A DNA stretch of 64,000 bases from Micromonospora profundi (GCF_011927785.1 NZ_JAATJK010000001.1:62001-126000), one strand, 5' to 3'; shown: positions 50,562 through 59,045, counted from the stretch's first letter. Made by a program: numbers and translations. The notes: generated from the sequence alone by a model not told the origin.

Positions 50562-51338
50562 TCAGCTCCGGAAGACGATCGTCGCGTCATCGGTGGCGAC
50601 GCCGTCGCGGGCCTCGATCTCCCGGACCCGGCGGATGACCTCGTCGGGGCCGCCGGTTTCGAGCAGGTGCAGCAGCCCGGCCCAGTCCGTACGCCCGAAG
50701 GTGTCCACGAGGCGGCTCGCACCGTTGCTGAGCAGGGCAGCCGTGGTCACCTCGTCCGCTGGGCAACTGCCGCAGACCGCCTCGTCCACCACGTGCGGGT
50801 CGTCCTTCGCCACCCAGAAGCCGCCAGGGCTGTTTCGCCGGCCCCGCAACTCCAGCAGCAGCCGCCGGTACTCGTCGCTGCCCTCGGCAACGCCCTTCAG
50901 ACGCGCCTCGAAGGACCTGGCGATCACCACCTCGCGCGGATCGTGGGCGACGAAAGGCGCGGCCCCGGCCCGGCCGACGAGCACCACGGCGTCACCGAGG
51001 ACCAGGTGTTCGACGAGCCCGTCGGAGAACCGGAGCATGGCCACGGCGGCGAACGGACTGATCGGGTGGGTGACGTCGCACGTGTCACGGTGCTGGTCGG
51101 TGACCCGCTCGATGCTCTCGGCCAGCACGTCGCGCAGGCTCCGGTCCCCGGACAGACCGCCCAGGAGGGCGCCGCCCAGGCGGGTGGCGTACCAGGTCAC
51201 GCCGTGGCGGCAGACCTTCTCGACACCGGTGATGCCACCTGCGCCGTCGACAAGGACCATGCCCGACGCGACGGCGCCGGCGAAATCCTCATTGGTACGC
51301 CCGGCGTGGCCGGCATCGGTTGCCATCGTCACCCGCAT
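50562..51338 (-). CDS. PP2C-like protein phosphatase domain protein
   Basis: The 258-residue protein reads as a PP2C-type metal-dependent phosphatase: TDAGHAGRTNEDFAGA at the N terminus, the first metal aspartate in MVLVDGAGG, a middle FAAVAMLRFSDGLVEHLVLGDAVVLV, and the final metal site TDDATIVF. The usual DGHGG is reduced to DGAGG, so a metal ligand may differ. It is a stand-alone catalytic domain. A Ser/Thr kinase elsewhere in the window could be its counterpart, but nothing ties them together. Confidence 0.75.
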   Translation of the reverse strand: MRVTMATDAGHAGRTNEDFAGAVASGMVLVDGAGGITGVEKVCRHGVTWYATRLGGALLGGLSGDRSLRDVLAESIERVTDQHRDTCDVTHPISPFAAVAMLRFSDGLVEHLVLGDAVVLVGRAGAAPFVAHDPREVVIARSFEARLKGVAEGSDEYRRLLLELRGRRNSPGGFWVAKDDPHVVDEAVCGSCPADEVTTAALLSNGASRLVDTFGRTDWAGLLHLLETGGPDEVIRRVREIEARDGVATDDATIVFRS

Positions 51339-51423
51339 GGCTGGATTATCGGTCAGCGTCGAACTCCGCGACGAGGCGAGCGACCACCGACGCTCGTATC
51401 ATGGCCGTCGTGACGGGTGCCCG

Positions 51424-52056
51424 ATGACGAGCAAGGTCGACTTCAAGAAGACCCTCGACACCTACCAGGCGAATCGGGGCCGGTTCCGGATCGTCGACGT
51501 GCCCGACATGCGGTACCTCATGATCGACGGGCAGGGCGACCCCAACACGTCGCCCGCCTTCACAGCCGCTGTCGAAGCGCTCTATCCGGTGGCGTACAAG
51601 CTGAAGTTCGCAAGCAAGACTGGCCTGGGGCGCGACTATGTCGTTCCTCCGCTGGAGGGCCTGTGGTGGGCCGAGGACATGGCGTCCTTCACGGCGGCGC
51701 GGGACAAGTCGCTGTGGAGTTGGACGTTGCTGCTCATGGTTCCGGACTGGATCGACAGGACCATGTTCACCGCCGCCGTCGAGCAGGTCACTGTCAAGAG
51801 CCGGCCGGCGCGCCTCGCCGACGTACGCCTGGAGACGCTGTCCGAGGGGCGGTGCGTGCAGACGCTGCACGTGGGTTCCTTCGACGACGAGGCGGATGTG
51901 CTCGCCCGGATGCACCACGAGTTCATCCCCGGCGAGGGGTTGCAGATGGCCGGCGATCACCACGAGATCTACCTGAGCGACTTCCGTAGAGTCGCCCCCG
52001 AACGGCAGCGCACGATCCTGCGGCAGCCCGTCACGAGTTCGTCCGGACCGGTGTGA
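51424..52056 (+). CDS. GyrI-like small-molecule-binding domain protein
   Basis: The 210-residue protein fits the GyrI-like group: KVDFKKTLDTYQANRGRFRIVDVPDMRYLMIDGQGDPNTSPAFTAAVEALYPVAYKLKF, then VVPPLEGLWW and a C-terminal GEGLQMAGDHHEIYLSDFRR. Proteins with this SHS2-type fold bind or hydrolyse small cyclic and hydrophobic compounds, often as part of stress or drug responses. The open frame extends far upstream, but the family pattern starts at ATG 51424. Confidence 0.85.
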   Translation: MTSKVDFKKTLDTYQANRGRFRIVDVPDMRYLMIDGQGDPNTSPAFTAAVEALYPVAYKLKFASKTGLGRDYVVPPLEGLWWAEDMASFTAARDKSLWSWTLLLMVPDWIDRTMFTAAVEQVTVKSRPARLADVRLETLSEGRCVQTLHVGSFDDEADVLARMHHEFIPGEGLQMAGDHHEIYLSDFRRVAPERQRTILRQPVTSSSGPV

Positions 52057-52113
52057 CGGGCCGGACCGTAGGCGGAATTGACAGTCGGCGACTGCCGGAG
52101 CAGGGTTGAGCAG

Positions 52114-52127
52114 TGACAACGATGTCA
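52114..52127. promoter_or_regulatory. LacI-type operator upstream of the AGE-PfkB operon
   Basis: TGACAACGATGTCA is an inverted repeat (TGACA...TGTCA) with a central CG, the form bound by LacI/GalR-family repressors. It lies about 160 bases before the AGE-type gene. The LacI-family gene after the operon is the obvious candidate. Confidence 0.55.
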
Positions 52128-52137
52128 ACGGACAAAA

Positions 52138-52168
52138 GAGGAGGAAGGGTGATGGTGCTTTCCTCCTC
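52138..52168. repeat. Inverted repeat in the leader of the AGE-PfkB operon
   Basis: GAGGAGGAA (52138-52146) pairs with TTCCTCCTC (52160-52168) around a 13-base loop. The left arm is a perfect ribosome-binding-like purine tract, followed eight bases later by GTGATG, so the hairpin could mask a start site of a short frame, or act as a leader structure. Confidence 0.5.
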
Positions 52169-52287
52169 GCGTACCCGACCCGACAGGTCGGTTCGCGGCG
52201 TACCGTTTGCGGTTTTCCGGCGCGGACCCGGTTCGTCCGCCGATCCTGGCCGTATGTCCCTTCCCTACCCGGCGGTGACCAGCTGAG

Positions 52288-53553
52288 ATGACCGACGTGC
52301 CCCGATCCGCAGCCGAACCTGCCCCCGTCCCGGCAGGGTCACCCGACCTGCCCGACCTGGACGAGTTCCTCGCCGACCAGTCCCGCACCCTGCTCGACAC
52401 CGCCCGCCGCGCCCTCCGGCCCGAGGGCGGCTTCTGGTGGCTGACCGACGACCGCACACCCGATCGTGCCGAACCGCTGTACACCTGGATCACCTGCCGG
52501 ATGACCCACGTGGCCGCGCTCGCCCACCGCAACGGCGAACCGGACGCCGCCGCCCTCGTCGACCACGGCGTCACGGCGCTGCGCACGCTGCTGCGCGACG
52601 CGGAGTACGGCGGCTGGTTCGCTGCCGTGGACCAGCAGAGCGAGCCGACAAACGACCGCAAGGCTGGGTACGACCACGCCTTCGTGCTGCTCGCCGCGTC
52701 CAGCGCCGCCCGAGCCGGGCGACCCGGCGCGCACGAGCTGCTCGACGACGCGCTCGCCGTGGTGCTGGACCACTTCTGGGACGACGAAGCCGGAGCGGTC
52801 CGCGAATCGTGGAACCGCGACTGGACCGTCCCCGAGGACTACCGGGGCGCCAACAGCAGCATGCACATGGTCGAGGCGTTCCTCGCCGCCAACGCCGCCA
52901 CCGGCGACGCGAGCTGGGCCGATCGCGCCCTGCGCATCGCCACCCACCTCGTGCACGGCGAGGCCGCCCGACACGACTGGCGGCTGCCCGAGCACTTCAC
53001 CGCCGACTGGACACCGCTGCCCGACTACAACCGGGAGCAGCCCGCCGACCAGTTCCGGCCGTACGGCTCGACCATCGGGCACTGGCTGGAGTGGGCCCGG
53101 CTGCTGCTGGAGTTGGAGGCCGCCCTGCCACAGCCGCCCTGCTGGCTGCTCGCCGACGCCCGTGCCCTGTTCGCCGCAAGCGTCCGGCGCGGCTGGGCGG
53201 TCGACGGCGCCGACGGTTTCGTCTACACGATCGACTGGGAGGACCGGCCCGTCGTCCGCTCCCGGATGCACTGGGTGGTGGCCGAGGCCATCGGAGCGGC
53301 GGTCACCCTGCACCGCCGCACCGGGCACGCCGTCTACGCCGACTGGTTCCAGGTCTTCTGGGCGTACGCCCGCCGCAACCTCATCGACGACACCGGGTGG
53401 CGGCACGAGCTGGACGCGCAGAACCTGCCCTCGGACACGGTCTGGCACGGCCGGCCGGACGTCTACCACGCGTACCAGGCGGTGCTGCTGTCCCGCTCGG
53501 CCGACGGGCTGGGTGGCCCCGGCCCGCGCAAGCCGGGCGAGGTGACCGAATGA
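52288..53553 (+). CDS. AGE-family sugar epimerase/isomerase
   Basis: The 421-residue protein has the (alpha/alpha)6 barrel of N-acylglucosamine 2-epimerase, mannose isomerase and YihS. Recognisable segments are WWLTDDRTPD, YTWITCRMTHVAALA, YDHAFVLLAASSAARAG, NSSMHMVEAFLAA, and the late RSRMHWVVAEAIGAA with catalytic His/Glu context. YihS-type enzymes isomerise aldoses to ketoses (mannose to fructose, sulfoquinovose to sulfofructose). The next gene, a PfkB kinase, overlaps by ATGA, so the likely chain is aldose to ketose to ketose phosphate. The substrate is inferred only. Confidence 0.9.
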   Translation: MTDVPRSAAEPAPVPAGSPDLPDLDEFLADQSRTLLDTARRALRPEGGFWWLTDDRTPDRAEPLYTWITCRMTHVAALAHRNGEPDAAALVDHGVTALRTLLRDAEYGGWFAAVDQQSEPTNDRKAGYDHAFVLLAASSAARAGRPGAHELLDDALAVVLDHFWDDEAGAVRESWNRDWTVPEDYRGANSSMHMVEAFLAANAATGDASWADRALRIATHLVHGEAARHDWRLPEHFTADWTPLPDYNREQPADQFRPYGSTIGHWLEWARLLLELEAALPQPPCWLLADARALFAASVRRGWAVDGADGFVYTIDWEDRPVVRSRMHWVVAEAIGAAVTLHRRTGHAVYADWFQVFWAYARRNLIDDTGWRHELDAQNLPSDTVWHGRPDVYHAYQAVLLSRSADGLGGPGPRKPGEVTE

Positions 53554-54503
53554 TCGTGGTGGCGGGTGAAGCCCTCATCGACCTGGTGGTCAGCGCCGAG
53601 GGGGAGCGGGCCGTGCCTGGCGGGTCGCCCGCGAACGTCGCGGTAACGCTCGCCCGACTGGATCAGCGGGTACGCCTGCTGGCCCGGATCGGCCCCGACG
53701 AGTACGGCCGGCAGTTGACCGAGCATCTGGACGCCAACCAGGTGGACCTGGCCTGGGCGGTCCGCGCCGACCAGCCCACCTCGGTAGCGGTCGCCACCCT
53801 GAACGCGGCCGGGCAGGCGAGCTACGAGTTCCGGCTGGAAGGCGCGGCCGACTGGCAGTGGACGCCGCAGGAACTGCCCGACCTCACCGGGACACCGGCG
53901 ACAGCCCTGCACAGCGGGTCGCTGGCGCTCGCGTTGGCACCCGGCGCGCAGGTACTGGAGGATCTGCTCGCCCGTGAACGCCAGCGGGACGTGCTCACCG
54001 TCTCGATCGACCTCAACCTGCGCCCGAGCATCGTGTCGGACCGGGCTGCGGAGCAGGAACGGGTACGCCGGCAGGTGCGCCACGCGCATCTGGTCAAGGC
54101 CAGCGACGAGGATCTCGCCTGGCTCCACCCGGACCGGTCGGCGGCCGACGTGATGGCCGAATGGCGCGATGCCGGAGTTCTCTGCGCTGTGGTGACCCGG
54201 GGCGGCGACGGCGCGTGGCTGCTCGCCCCCGACGGGACGCTGCACGAGGAACCAGCGGTACGCACCACAGTTGTCGACACCGTCGGTGCCGGTGACTCGT
54301 TCACCGGTGGCCTGTTGGCCGCGCTGGCCGACCTCGACGCGCTCGGCGACCGGCCGGCGGACCGGCTCGCCGCGGTCACCGAGCCGCAGTGGGAGGCGGT
54401 GCTCCGGCAGGCCGCGACGGTGGCCGCGCTGACCTGCGCCCGGCGTGGCGCCGACCCGCCCCGCCGAGCCGAGGTAGAAGCCCTCCTAACGACCCCTAAC
54501 TAA
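53550..54503 (+). CDS. PfkB-family carbohydrate kinase (fructokinase-like)
   Basis: The 317-residue ribokinase-fold enzyme has the first PfkB signature PGGSPANVAVTLARL and the second DTVGAGDSFTGGL, with the catalytic base Asp. Fructokinase-type features dominate (GEALIDLV at the N terminus, VVTRGGDGAW). It starts inside the AGE gene stop codon, so the two are coupled. Together they could turn mannose or another aldose into a ketose phosphate. The last five codons run into a low-complexity intergenic region. Confidence 0.92.
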   Translation: MIVVAGEALIDLVVSAEGERAVPGGSPANVAVTLARLDQRVRLLARIGPDEYGRQLTEHLDANQVDLAWAVRADQPTSVAVATLNAAGQASYEFRLEGAADWQWTPQELPDLTGTPATALHSGSLALALAPGAQVLEDLLARERQRDVLTVSIDLNLRPSIVSDRAAEQERVRRQVRHAHLVKASDEDLAWLHPDRSAADVMAEWRDAGVLCAVVTRGGDGAWLLAPDGTLHEEPAVRTTVVDTVGAGDSFTGGLLAALADLDALGDRPADRLAAVTEPQWEAVLRQAATVAALTCARRGADPPRRAEVEALLTTPN

Positions 54504-54616
54504 CACCCCCGGCCCACCGCCCCGCCCTTCCCTGCCCGCGCCCCGCCCTGCCCTGCCCCCGCCCCGCCTCGCCCGCGCCCTGCCCTGCCCGCCCTGCCCT
54601 GCCCCCGCCCGCGTGA

Positions 54617-54691
54617 GTCGATCATGGAGTTGTGGTGCCTCACAAAAGGGGCACGGATGGATTAATTGCCCACCACAACTTCATGATCGAC
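54617..54691. repeat. Long inverted repeat with AT-rich loop
   Basis: GTCGATCATGGAGTTGTGGTG (starting 54617) pairs with the arm ending in CATGATCGAC (54691). The stem is about 21 bp with one mismatch, around a 33-base loop containing GGATTAATT. The low GC of the loop stands out from the surroundings. I recall GATCATGGAGTTGTGG-type elements in other Micromonosporaceae intergenic regions; if so, this is a dispersed repeat that also works as a bidirectional terminator. Confidence 0.85.
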
Positions 54692-54696
54692 GCCGT

Positions 54697-54750
54697 GGGA
54701 TGGGGTGAGCCCGGGGGATGGGGTGAGCGCGGGGGATGGGGTGAGCGCGG
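54697..54750 (+). repeat. Three 18-bp tandem units
   Basis: GGGATGGGGTGAGCCCGG at 54697 is followed by two copies with one change (GCGCGG end). The G-runs (GGGG and GGGGG) could form a G-quadruplex on this strand. Confidence 0.9.
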
Positions 54751-54798
54751 GGGCGGGAAAGCGCGCAGGGCAGCGGGGAGCGCCGAGGGCGGGGAGGG

Positions 54799-54861
54799 TA
54801 GGAAAGGCAGGAAAGGTAGGAAAGGCAGGAAAGGCAGGAAAGGTAGGAAAGGCAGGAAAGG
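54799..54861 (+). repeat. Seven 9-bp tandem purine units
   Basis: The unit is YAGGAAAGG, with the first base T or C, repeated seven times in a row. It is a variable-number-type minisatellite and all-purine apart from the first position, so it may form unusual DNA structure. Confidence 0.92.
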
Positions 54862-54890
54862 CAGCTGACGCGGGCGGGCGTGGTGGGGGA

Positions 54891-55904
54891 TTAGCGGAGG
54901 CCGCGGCGTAGCAGTCTTGTGGGTAGCACCGTTGTTGCGGGCGGGGAGTCGTCGCCGGCGATGCGTTGGAAGAGGCGTTCGGTGGCGACCCTCGCCAGCT
55001 CCCTCGTGTCGTAGGCGACGACGGTCAACGGCCGGGGCATCAGGTGGGCCAGCTCGAAGTCGTCGAAGCCGACAAGCGCCGCGTCGCTGCCGCGCCGGTG
55101 CAGCTCCTGGAGTGCGCCGACGGTCAGCCGGTTGTTGCCGCAGAAGAACGCGGTGGGCGGGTTCGGTAGGTCGAGCAGCGCGGCGACCGCCCGTCCGGCG
55201 TCCTCCGGTGCGATCAGCCGGTCGCAGAGCAGCGACCCGTCCGGCTCGATCCCGGCGGCGGCCAGTGCCGTGCGGGCGCCGGCCAGTCGCTCACGCATTG
55301 TGGGCACGCTTGGCGCACCGAGCAGAAGGCCCACCCGCCGGTGTCCCTCGTCCAGCAGCGCGCCGACTCCGGCCTGGCCGCCACCCCGGTTGTCCAGCAG
55401 GACAGTGTCGGCGAGCAGCCCATGCGGCGGCCGGTCCAGGAAGACCACAGGCATGCCCAACTCGACCTCGCGGCGCAGGAACGAATGGTCGGGGCCTGCC
55501 GGCACCACAAGGAGCCCGTCGACCCGGCGCTGGGTGAAATCCTGGAGTACGGCGCGTTCCCGCTCCGGATCCTCCTCGGACGAAGCCGTGATCAGCATGG
55601 TGCCGTGGGCGGCGGCGATCTCGGCGGCGACGCTGGCGATCGTGGCGTAGAACGGGTTGGCGATCTCCTCGATGAGCAACCCGACTGTGGCGTTGAGCTG
55701 CCGCGAGCGCAGGTTGCGGGCGATGTCGTTGCGCCGGAAACCCAGCTCGGTGATGGCGGCGAGTACCCGCCCCAGTAACTCCTGACCCACCGGCTCGTCG
55801 TTTACCACCCGGGAGACGGTCTTCAAGCTGACCCCGGCGTGCCGGGCGACGTCGACCATCGTCGGGCGCCGGCGTACGGCCGGGCGGGTCGGGGTCTGGG
55901 TCAC
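54891..55904 (-). CDS. LacI-family transcriptional regulator
   Basis: The 337-residue repressor has the LacI helix-turn-helix and hinge (about 15-70: TMVDVARHAGVSLKTVSRVVND, then RNDIARNLRSRQ) and a periplasmic-binding-type effector domain (about 75-335) with ANPFYATIASVAAEIA, DGLLVVPAG and the late VVAYDTRELARVATERLF. GGAGG eight bases before the GTG at 55904 supports this start; the frame is open five codons further. It converges on the AGE-PfkB operon and is the likely regulator of it through the site at 52114. The sugar ligand is unknown. Confidence 0.93.
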   Translation of the reverse strand: MTQTPTRPAVRRRPTMVDVARHAGVSLKTVSRVVNDEPVGQELLGRVLAAITELGFRRNDIARNLRSRQLNATVGLLIEEIANPFYATIASVAAEIAAAHGTMLITASSEEDPERERAVLQDFTQRRVDGLLVVPAGPDHSFLRREVELGMPVVFLDRPPHGLLADTVLLDNRGGGQAGVGALLDEGHRRVGLLLGAPSVPTMRERLAGARTALAAAGIEPDGSLLCDRLIAPEDAGRAVAALLDLPNPPTAFFCGNNRLTVGALQELHRRGSDAALVGFDDFELAHLMPRPLTVVAYDTRELARVATERLFQRIAGDDSPPATTVLPTRLLRRGLR

Positions 55905-55931
55905 AGGGTGGTCCTCCACGGCGGACGCTGG

Positions 55932-57311
55932 TCAGCGGGCGACAGCGGCGAGCGCGTCGACCGCCTTTCGGGCGGCTATCAGCACCGGATCCCACACCGG
56001 CGCGTACGGCGGAGCGTAGCCCAGGTCGAGCGCCGTCATGTCGTCCACCGTCATGCCGTTCCACAACGCCACGGCCAGCGTGTCGATCCGCTTGGCAGCC
56101 TCGGACCAGCCGACGATCTGCGCGCCCAGCAAGCGGCCGCTGGGACGCTCCGCGATCAGCTTGACGGTCATCGGCCGGGCACCGGGGTAGTAGCCCGCCC
56201 GGCTTGTCGACTCGGCGATCACCGAGATGAAGTCGAAGCCCGCCTCGCTCGCATCCCGCTCGCGCAGACCGGTGCGGCCCACCTCCAGCTCGCAGACCTT
56301 CGTCACCGCCGTGCCGATCACACCCGCGAAGGTGGCGTACCCGCCGCCGATGTTGATGCCGGCCACCCGGCCCTGCTTGTTGGCGTGCGTGCCCAGCGGT
56401 ATGTGCACAGGCATCCCGCTGACCCGGTGCAGCGTCTCCACGCAGTCACCGGCCGCCCAGACCCCGGGAAAGCCCGGCACCCGCATCCGGCGGTCCACCC
56501 GGATTCCGCCGGTCGGCCCGATCGGCAGGCCGGCAGCCTCGGCCAGCGCGACGTTCGGGCGTACGCCGAGGCCCAGGACCACGACGTCGGCCGGAATCGG
56601 CCCTTCGGCGGTGACCACTGCGGACACCCGGCCGTCCCGCTGTTCAAGGCCGGTGACCGGCAGGCCGGCGCGGATCGTCACACCCAGCCCGCGCATCGCG
56701 TCGACGACCAACTCGGCCATGTCGCTGTCCACGGTCGACATCGGCTGATCGGACGCTTCGACCAGGGTGACGGACAGGCCGCGCTGGATGAGCGCCTCGG
56801 CCATCTCGACGCCGATGTAACCGCCACCGATGACCACTGCCCGGCGCGGCTGCGGCTCCGCGTCCAGCCAGTCGCGCAGTGCCGCCCCGTCGTCGAGGGT
56901 CTGCACCCCGAACACGCCGCCGGCGTCGGTCCGCGCCCACGGCGGCTGTGCCGGCGTCGCGCCGGCGGCGTACATCAGCTCGTCGAAGTGCTCGCGGACC
57001 TCCCCGCCGCCCTCCAGGTCCCGGGCGACCACCTCGCGGCGTTCCATGTCGATGGCTGTCACCTCGTGGCGCATCCGCACGTCCATGGCGAACTCCGTGC
57101 GGAACGTCACCGGCTCCCGGGCGATCAACTGCTCCGGGCCGTCGACCTGACCACTGATCCAGTACGGAATGCCGCACGCCGAGTAGGACGTGAAGTGCCC
57201 GCGCTCGAAGACCACGATCTCCAGGTCGTCGGAGCCCCGACGGCGTCGGGCCTGGGAGGCCGCCGACATGCCGGCCGCGTCCCCGCCAATGACGATCAAC
57301 CGTTGCGCCAC
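55932..57311 (-). CDS. FAD-dependent NAD(P)H oxidoreductase of the CoA-disulfide reductase type
   Basis: The 459-residue flavoprotein has an FAD-binding start LIVIGGDAAGMSAASQA, a single active-site Cys46 in SACGIPY, a second nucleotide-binding VVIGGGYIGVEMAEAL (about 155-170), VWAAGDC and a dimerisation domain (about 325-455). A lone Cys in SxxCGxPY is the mark of CoA-disulfide reductases, NADH oxidases and peroxidases, in which it forms a mixed disulfide or sulfenic acid. The exact substrate cannot be told. Its start lies 593 bases from the other strand neighbour; it is 21 bases downstream of the YbdK-type gene on the same strand. Confidence 0.9.
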   Translation of the reverse strand: MAQRLIVIGGDAAGMSAASQARRRRGSDDLEIVVFERGHFTSYSACGIPYWISGQVDGPEQLIAREPVTFRTEFAMDVRMRHEVTAIDMERREVVARDLEGGGEVREHFDELMYAAGATPAQPPWARTDAGGVFGVQTLDDGAALRDWLDAEPQPRRAVVIGGGYIGVEMAEALIQRGLSVTLVEASDQPMSTVDSDMAELVVDAMRGLGVTIRAGLPVTGLEQRDGRVSAVVTAEGPIPADVVVLGLGVRPNVALAEAAGLPIGPTGGIRVDRRMRVPGFPGVWAAGDCVETLHRVSGMPVHIPLGTHANKQGRVAGINIGGGYATFAGVIGTAVTKVCELEVGRTGLRERDASEAGFDFISVIAESTSRAGYYPGARPMTVKLIAERPSGRLLGAQIVGWSEAAKRIDTLAVALWNGMTVDDMTALDLGYAPPYAPVWDPVLIAARKAVDALAAVAR

Positions 57312-57332
57312 AGGTTCATCCTGTCACGCTGA

Positions 57333-58469
57333 TCAGCCATGGGTCTGCCGTGCGACGTCCTGCACCACGTCGACGAGCCGCCCGGTGCGGGCGAACACCG
57401 CACGCTGCCGTGCCGCGCCCGTGCCGTGCCGGCGCAGCCCGCCCAACAGGTCGGTCACCTCGGCCCAGTCGCCGTGCTGCTCCAGGGCCGGTCGCATCCG
57501 CTCCACGAACCGGTCCAGCAGCTCCCAGGCCGGGCGCAGCTCCCCGGTGGTCACGTCGACGGCCTCGCCCTCCAGGCCGTCGTGCGCGGCCCGCCAGTGC
57601 GCGCCGACGAGCAGGTGGTGATCGGTCTGCAGGGCGGGGCGGCCGGCCTCGACGTCGTCCATGGCGGTGGCCACCAGGGCGCGGACCAGCGCGGCGACCA
57701 GCACGGCGTCGTCCACCGACGGGCACACGTCGCCGATCCGCAGCTCGACGGTCGGGTACTTCGCCGACAGCCGGGCGTACCAGTAGAGCATCCCCTCGTC
57801 GAGCATCACGCCGCTGGCGATCAACTGGCGGATCAGCCGCTGGTAGTGCTCATGCGACTCCAACCAGGGCGTCGGCGCCACCGACGGCCAGCGCTCCCAC
57901 TCCACCGAACGCCAACTGGCATAGCCGGAGTCCTCACCCCGGGAGAACGGGGAGTTTGTGGTGACAGCGTGCAGCAGCGGCAGCCACGGCCGGACGTGGT
58001 TGAGCACCTGCACACCGGTGTCCGGGTCGGGAACACCCACGTGCACGTGCATCCCGTTGTTGCCGGGGCCGGGCACGAGCAGCCGGAACCGTTCGATCAT
58101 CCGGTCGAAGCGTGGCTTGTCCACCACCGGCGGCACCGGCCCGTCCACCGGGCCCGTGCCGATCGCCAACAGCCGGACGCCGGCCCGCTCGGCGGCGTCG
58201 GCGAGCGCCTTGCGCAGCACGCCGAGGGAGTGCCGGATCGAGGACAGCTCAAGCCCGGGCGGGCTGCCGATCTCGATCTGGCTGGTCTGGAACTCCCGCT
58301 CCACCTGCCCGCGCAACTCCGCCGGCACCTGCTCCAGCACCAGGTCGACGGCGGGAACCGCGGCTCCGGTGTGCGGATCGACGAGCAGGAACTCCTCCTC
58401 GACACCGACGGTGAGCAACCCGGTCCCCGCGGCCGAACCGCTGGGCGCCTCCGTCACCTGGCCCGTCAT
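57333..58469 (-). CDS. YbdK-type carboxylate-amine ligase (glutamate-cysteine ligase-like)
   Basis: The 378-residue protein belongs to the GCS2/YbdK group of ATP-dependent ligases. It has TVGVEEEFLLVDP at the N terminus, FQTSQIEIGSP, NNGMHVHVGVPDP with metal-binding His residues, and the late VELRIGDVCPSVDDAVLVAALVRALV. E. coli YbdK makes gamma-glutamylcysteine weakly. In actinobacteria, which use mycothiol, the product is unclear; ergothioneine-type EgtA is related, but no egt genes are adjacent. The next gene on this strand is the CoA-disulfide-type reductase, so a low-molecular-weight thiol theme is plausible. ATG at 58469 is the likely start. Confidence 0.88.
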   Translation of the reverse strand: MTGQVTEAPSGSAAGTGLLTVGVEEEFLLVDPHTGAAVPAVDLVLEQVPAELRGQVEREFQTSQIEIGSPPGLELSSIRHSLGVLRKALADAAERAGVRLLAIGTGPVDGPVPPVVDKPRFDRMIERFRLLVPGPGNNGMHVHVGVPDPDTGVQVLNHVRPWLPLLHAVTTNSPFSRGEDSGYASWRSVEWERWPSVAPTPWLESHEHYQRLIRQLIASGVMLDEGMLYWYARLSAKYPTVELRIGDVCPSVDDAVLVAALVRALVATAMDDVEAGRPALQTDHHLLVGAHWRAAHDGLEGEAVDVTTGELRPAWELLDRFVERMRPALEQHGDWAEVTDLLGGLRRHGTGAARQRAVFARTGRLVDVVQDVARQTHG

Positions 58470-58653
58470 CGCCACACCACCGTCCGCTCCAGCCGATCGC
58501 GGGCCGTCCGCGTCGGTCTGTCTGTGGTTACCCGCGGTGGTGACGCCCGGAAACGTGGCGTACGGCGCGTCGCATCGCGTGTCGCGCTTCGGCGCATGGG
58601 CCGCGCGTCGCGAATCGGCCGGACTGTGTGACACCGGGTCCTATGCTGAGCCC

Positions 58654-58947
58654 GTGCCGGTGCCGCTGGGGTTCCTCTGGGTCGCGTGGATGTCCGCGTC
58701 CGCCCAGCTCACCCTGCTCGCGGCCGACCCGTCCGACCTGCTGGCGGGCGTCGCGCTGACCGCCCTCGTGCTGCTCAACGCGCTGCTCGCGGCGCGGGTG
58801 CCCGGCGGGTCGGGGGCACCGGGTTTCGCACGCGTATGGGCCGGGCTGCGCGCCCGGTCCCGGGGCCGCCGGACGCCCCGACAGATCGATCCGGACGCCG
58901 CCGGGCGACCCCGACCCCGCGCACCAGGGCACCCCCTCGCCGCGTAG
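58654..58947 (+). CDS. DUF6412 small membrane protein
   Basis: The 97-residue protein has one or two hydrophobic stretches (about 5-25 and 32-52), then an Arg-rich tail ending RRTPRQIDPDAAGRPRPRAPG, the C-terminal pattern I recognise as DUF6412 of actinobacteria. It sits 98 bases before a YidC-family gene, the usual place for this family. The function is unknown. A basic tail after membrane helices could face the ribosome or RNA. The GTG at 58654 is preferred; later in-frame GTG and ATG codons exist. Confidence 0.7.
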   Translation: MPVPLGFLWVAWMSASAQLTLLAADPSDLLAGVALTALVLLNALLAARVPGGSGAPGFARVWAGLRARSRGRRTPRQIDPDAAGRPRPRAPGHPLAA

Positions 58948-59045
58948 CGCCACACCGCCGCGCGGCCGATCCCACAGTCACCGGTTCTCCCCGCGCGTAC
59001 GGCGCCGGGGGAGGACCTCACCGGAATCGGACCGAGGGGTTTCCC

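Larger units (their letters stand above)
54504..54890. repeat. Repeat-dense convergent intergenic region
   Basis: Between the PfkB and LacI genes this 387-base stretch has four parts: a C-rich, pyrimidine-biased tract with CCCTGCC/CCCGCC units (about 54513-54612); the inverted repeat at 54617-54691; three 18-bp G-rich units (54697-54750); and seven 9-bp AGGAAAGG units (54799-54861). The strand bias switches from pyrimidine to purine across the hairpin. No gene with a credible start is seen. It may be a hot spot for slippage and a double transcription stop. Confidence 0.85.

Noticed and set aside
49813..51423. Long open extension upstream of the GyrI-like gene
   Set aside because: It runs antisense through the YdeI-like and PP2C-like genes, whose motifs are clear; the family pattern begins at 51424.
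52123..52286. Short frame MSTDKRGGRV... before the AGE-type gene
   Set aside because: It ends two bases before the AGE start, which could mean coupling, but it has no clear ribosome-binding site before its ATG and an Arg/Ser/Pro-rich translation. I leave it as untranslated leader.
54799..54861. CRISPR-like array
   Set aside because: The units are 9 bp and directly adjacent with no spacers; this is a minisatellite.
54632..54868. Frame coding a Gly/Lys/Arg repeat protein across the purine minisatellite
   Set aside because: It exists only because 9-bp and 18-bp units keep the frame open; no ribosome-binding site and no family.
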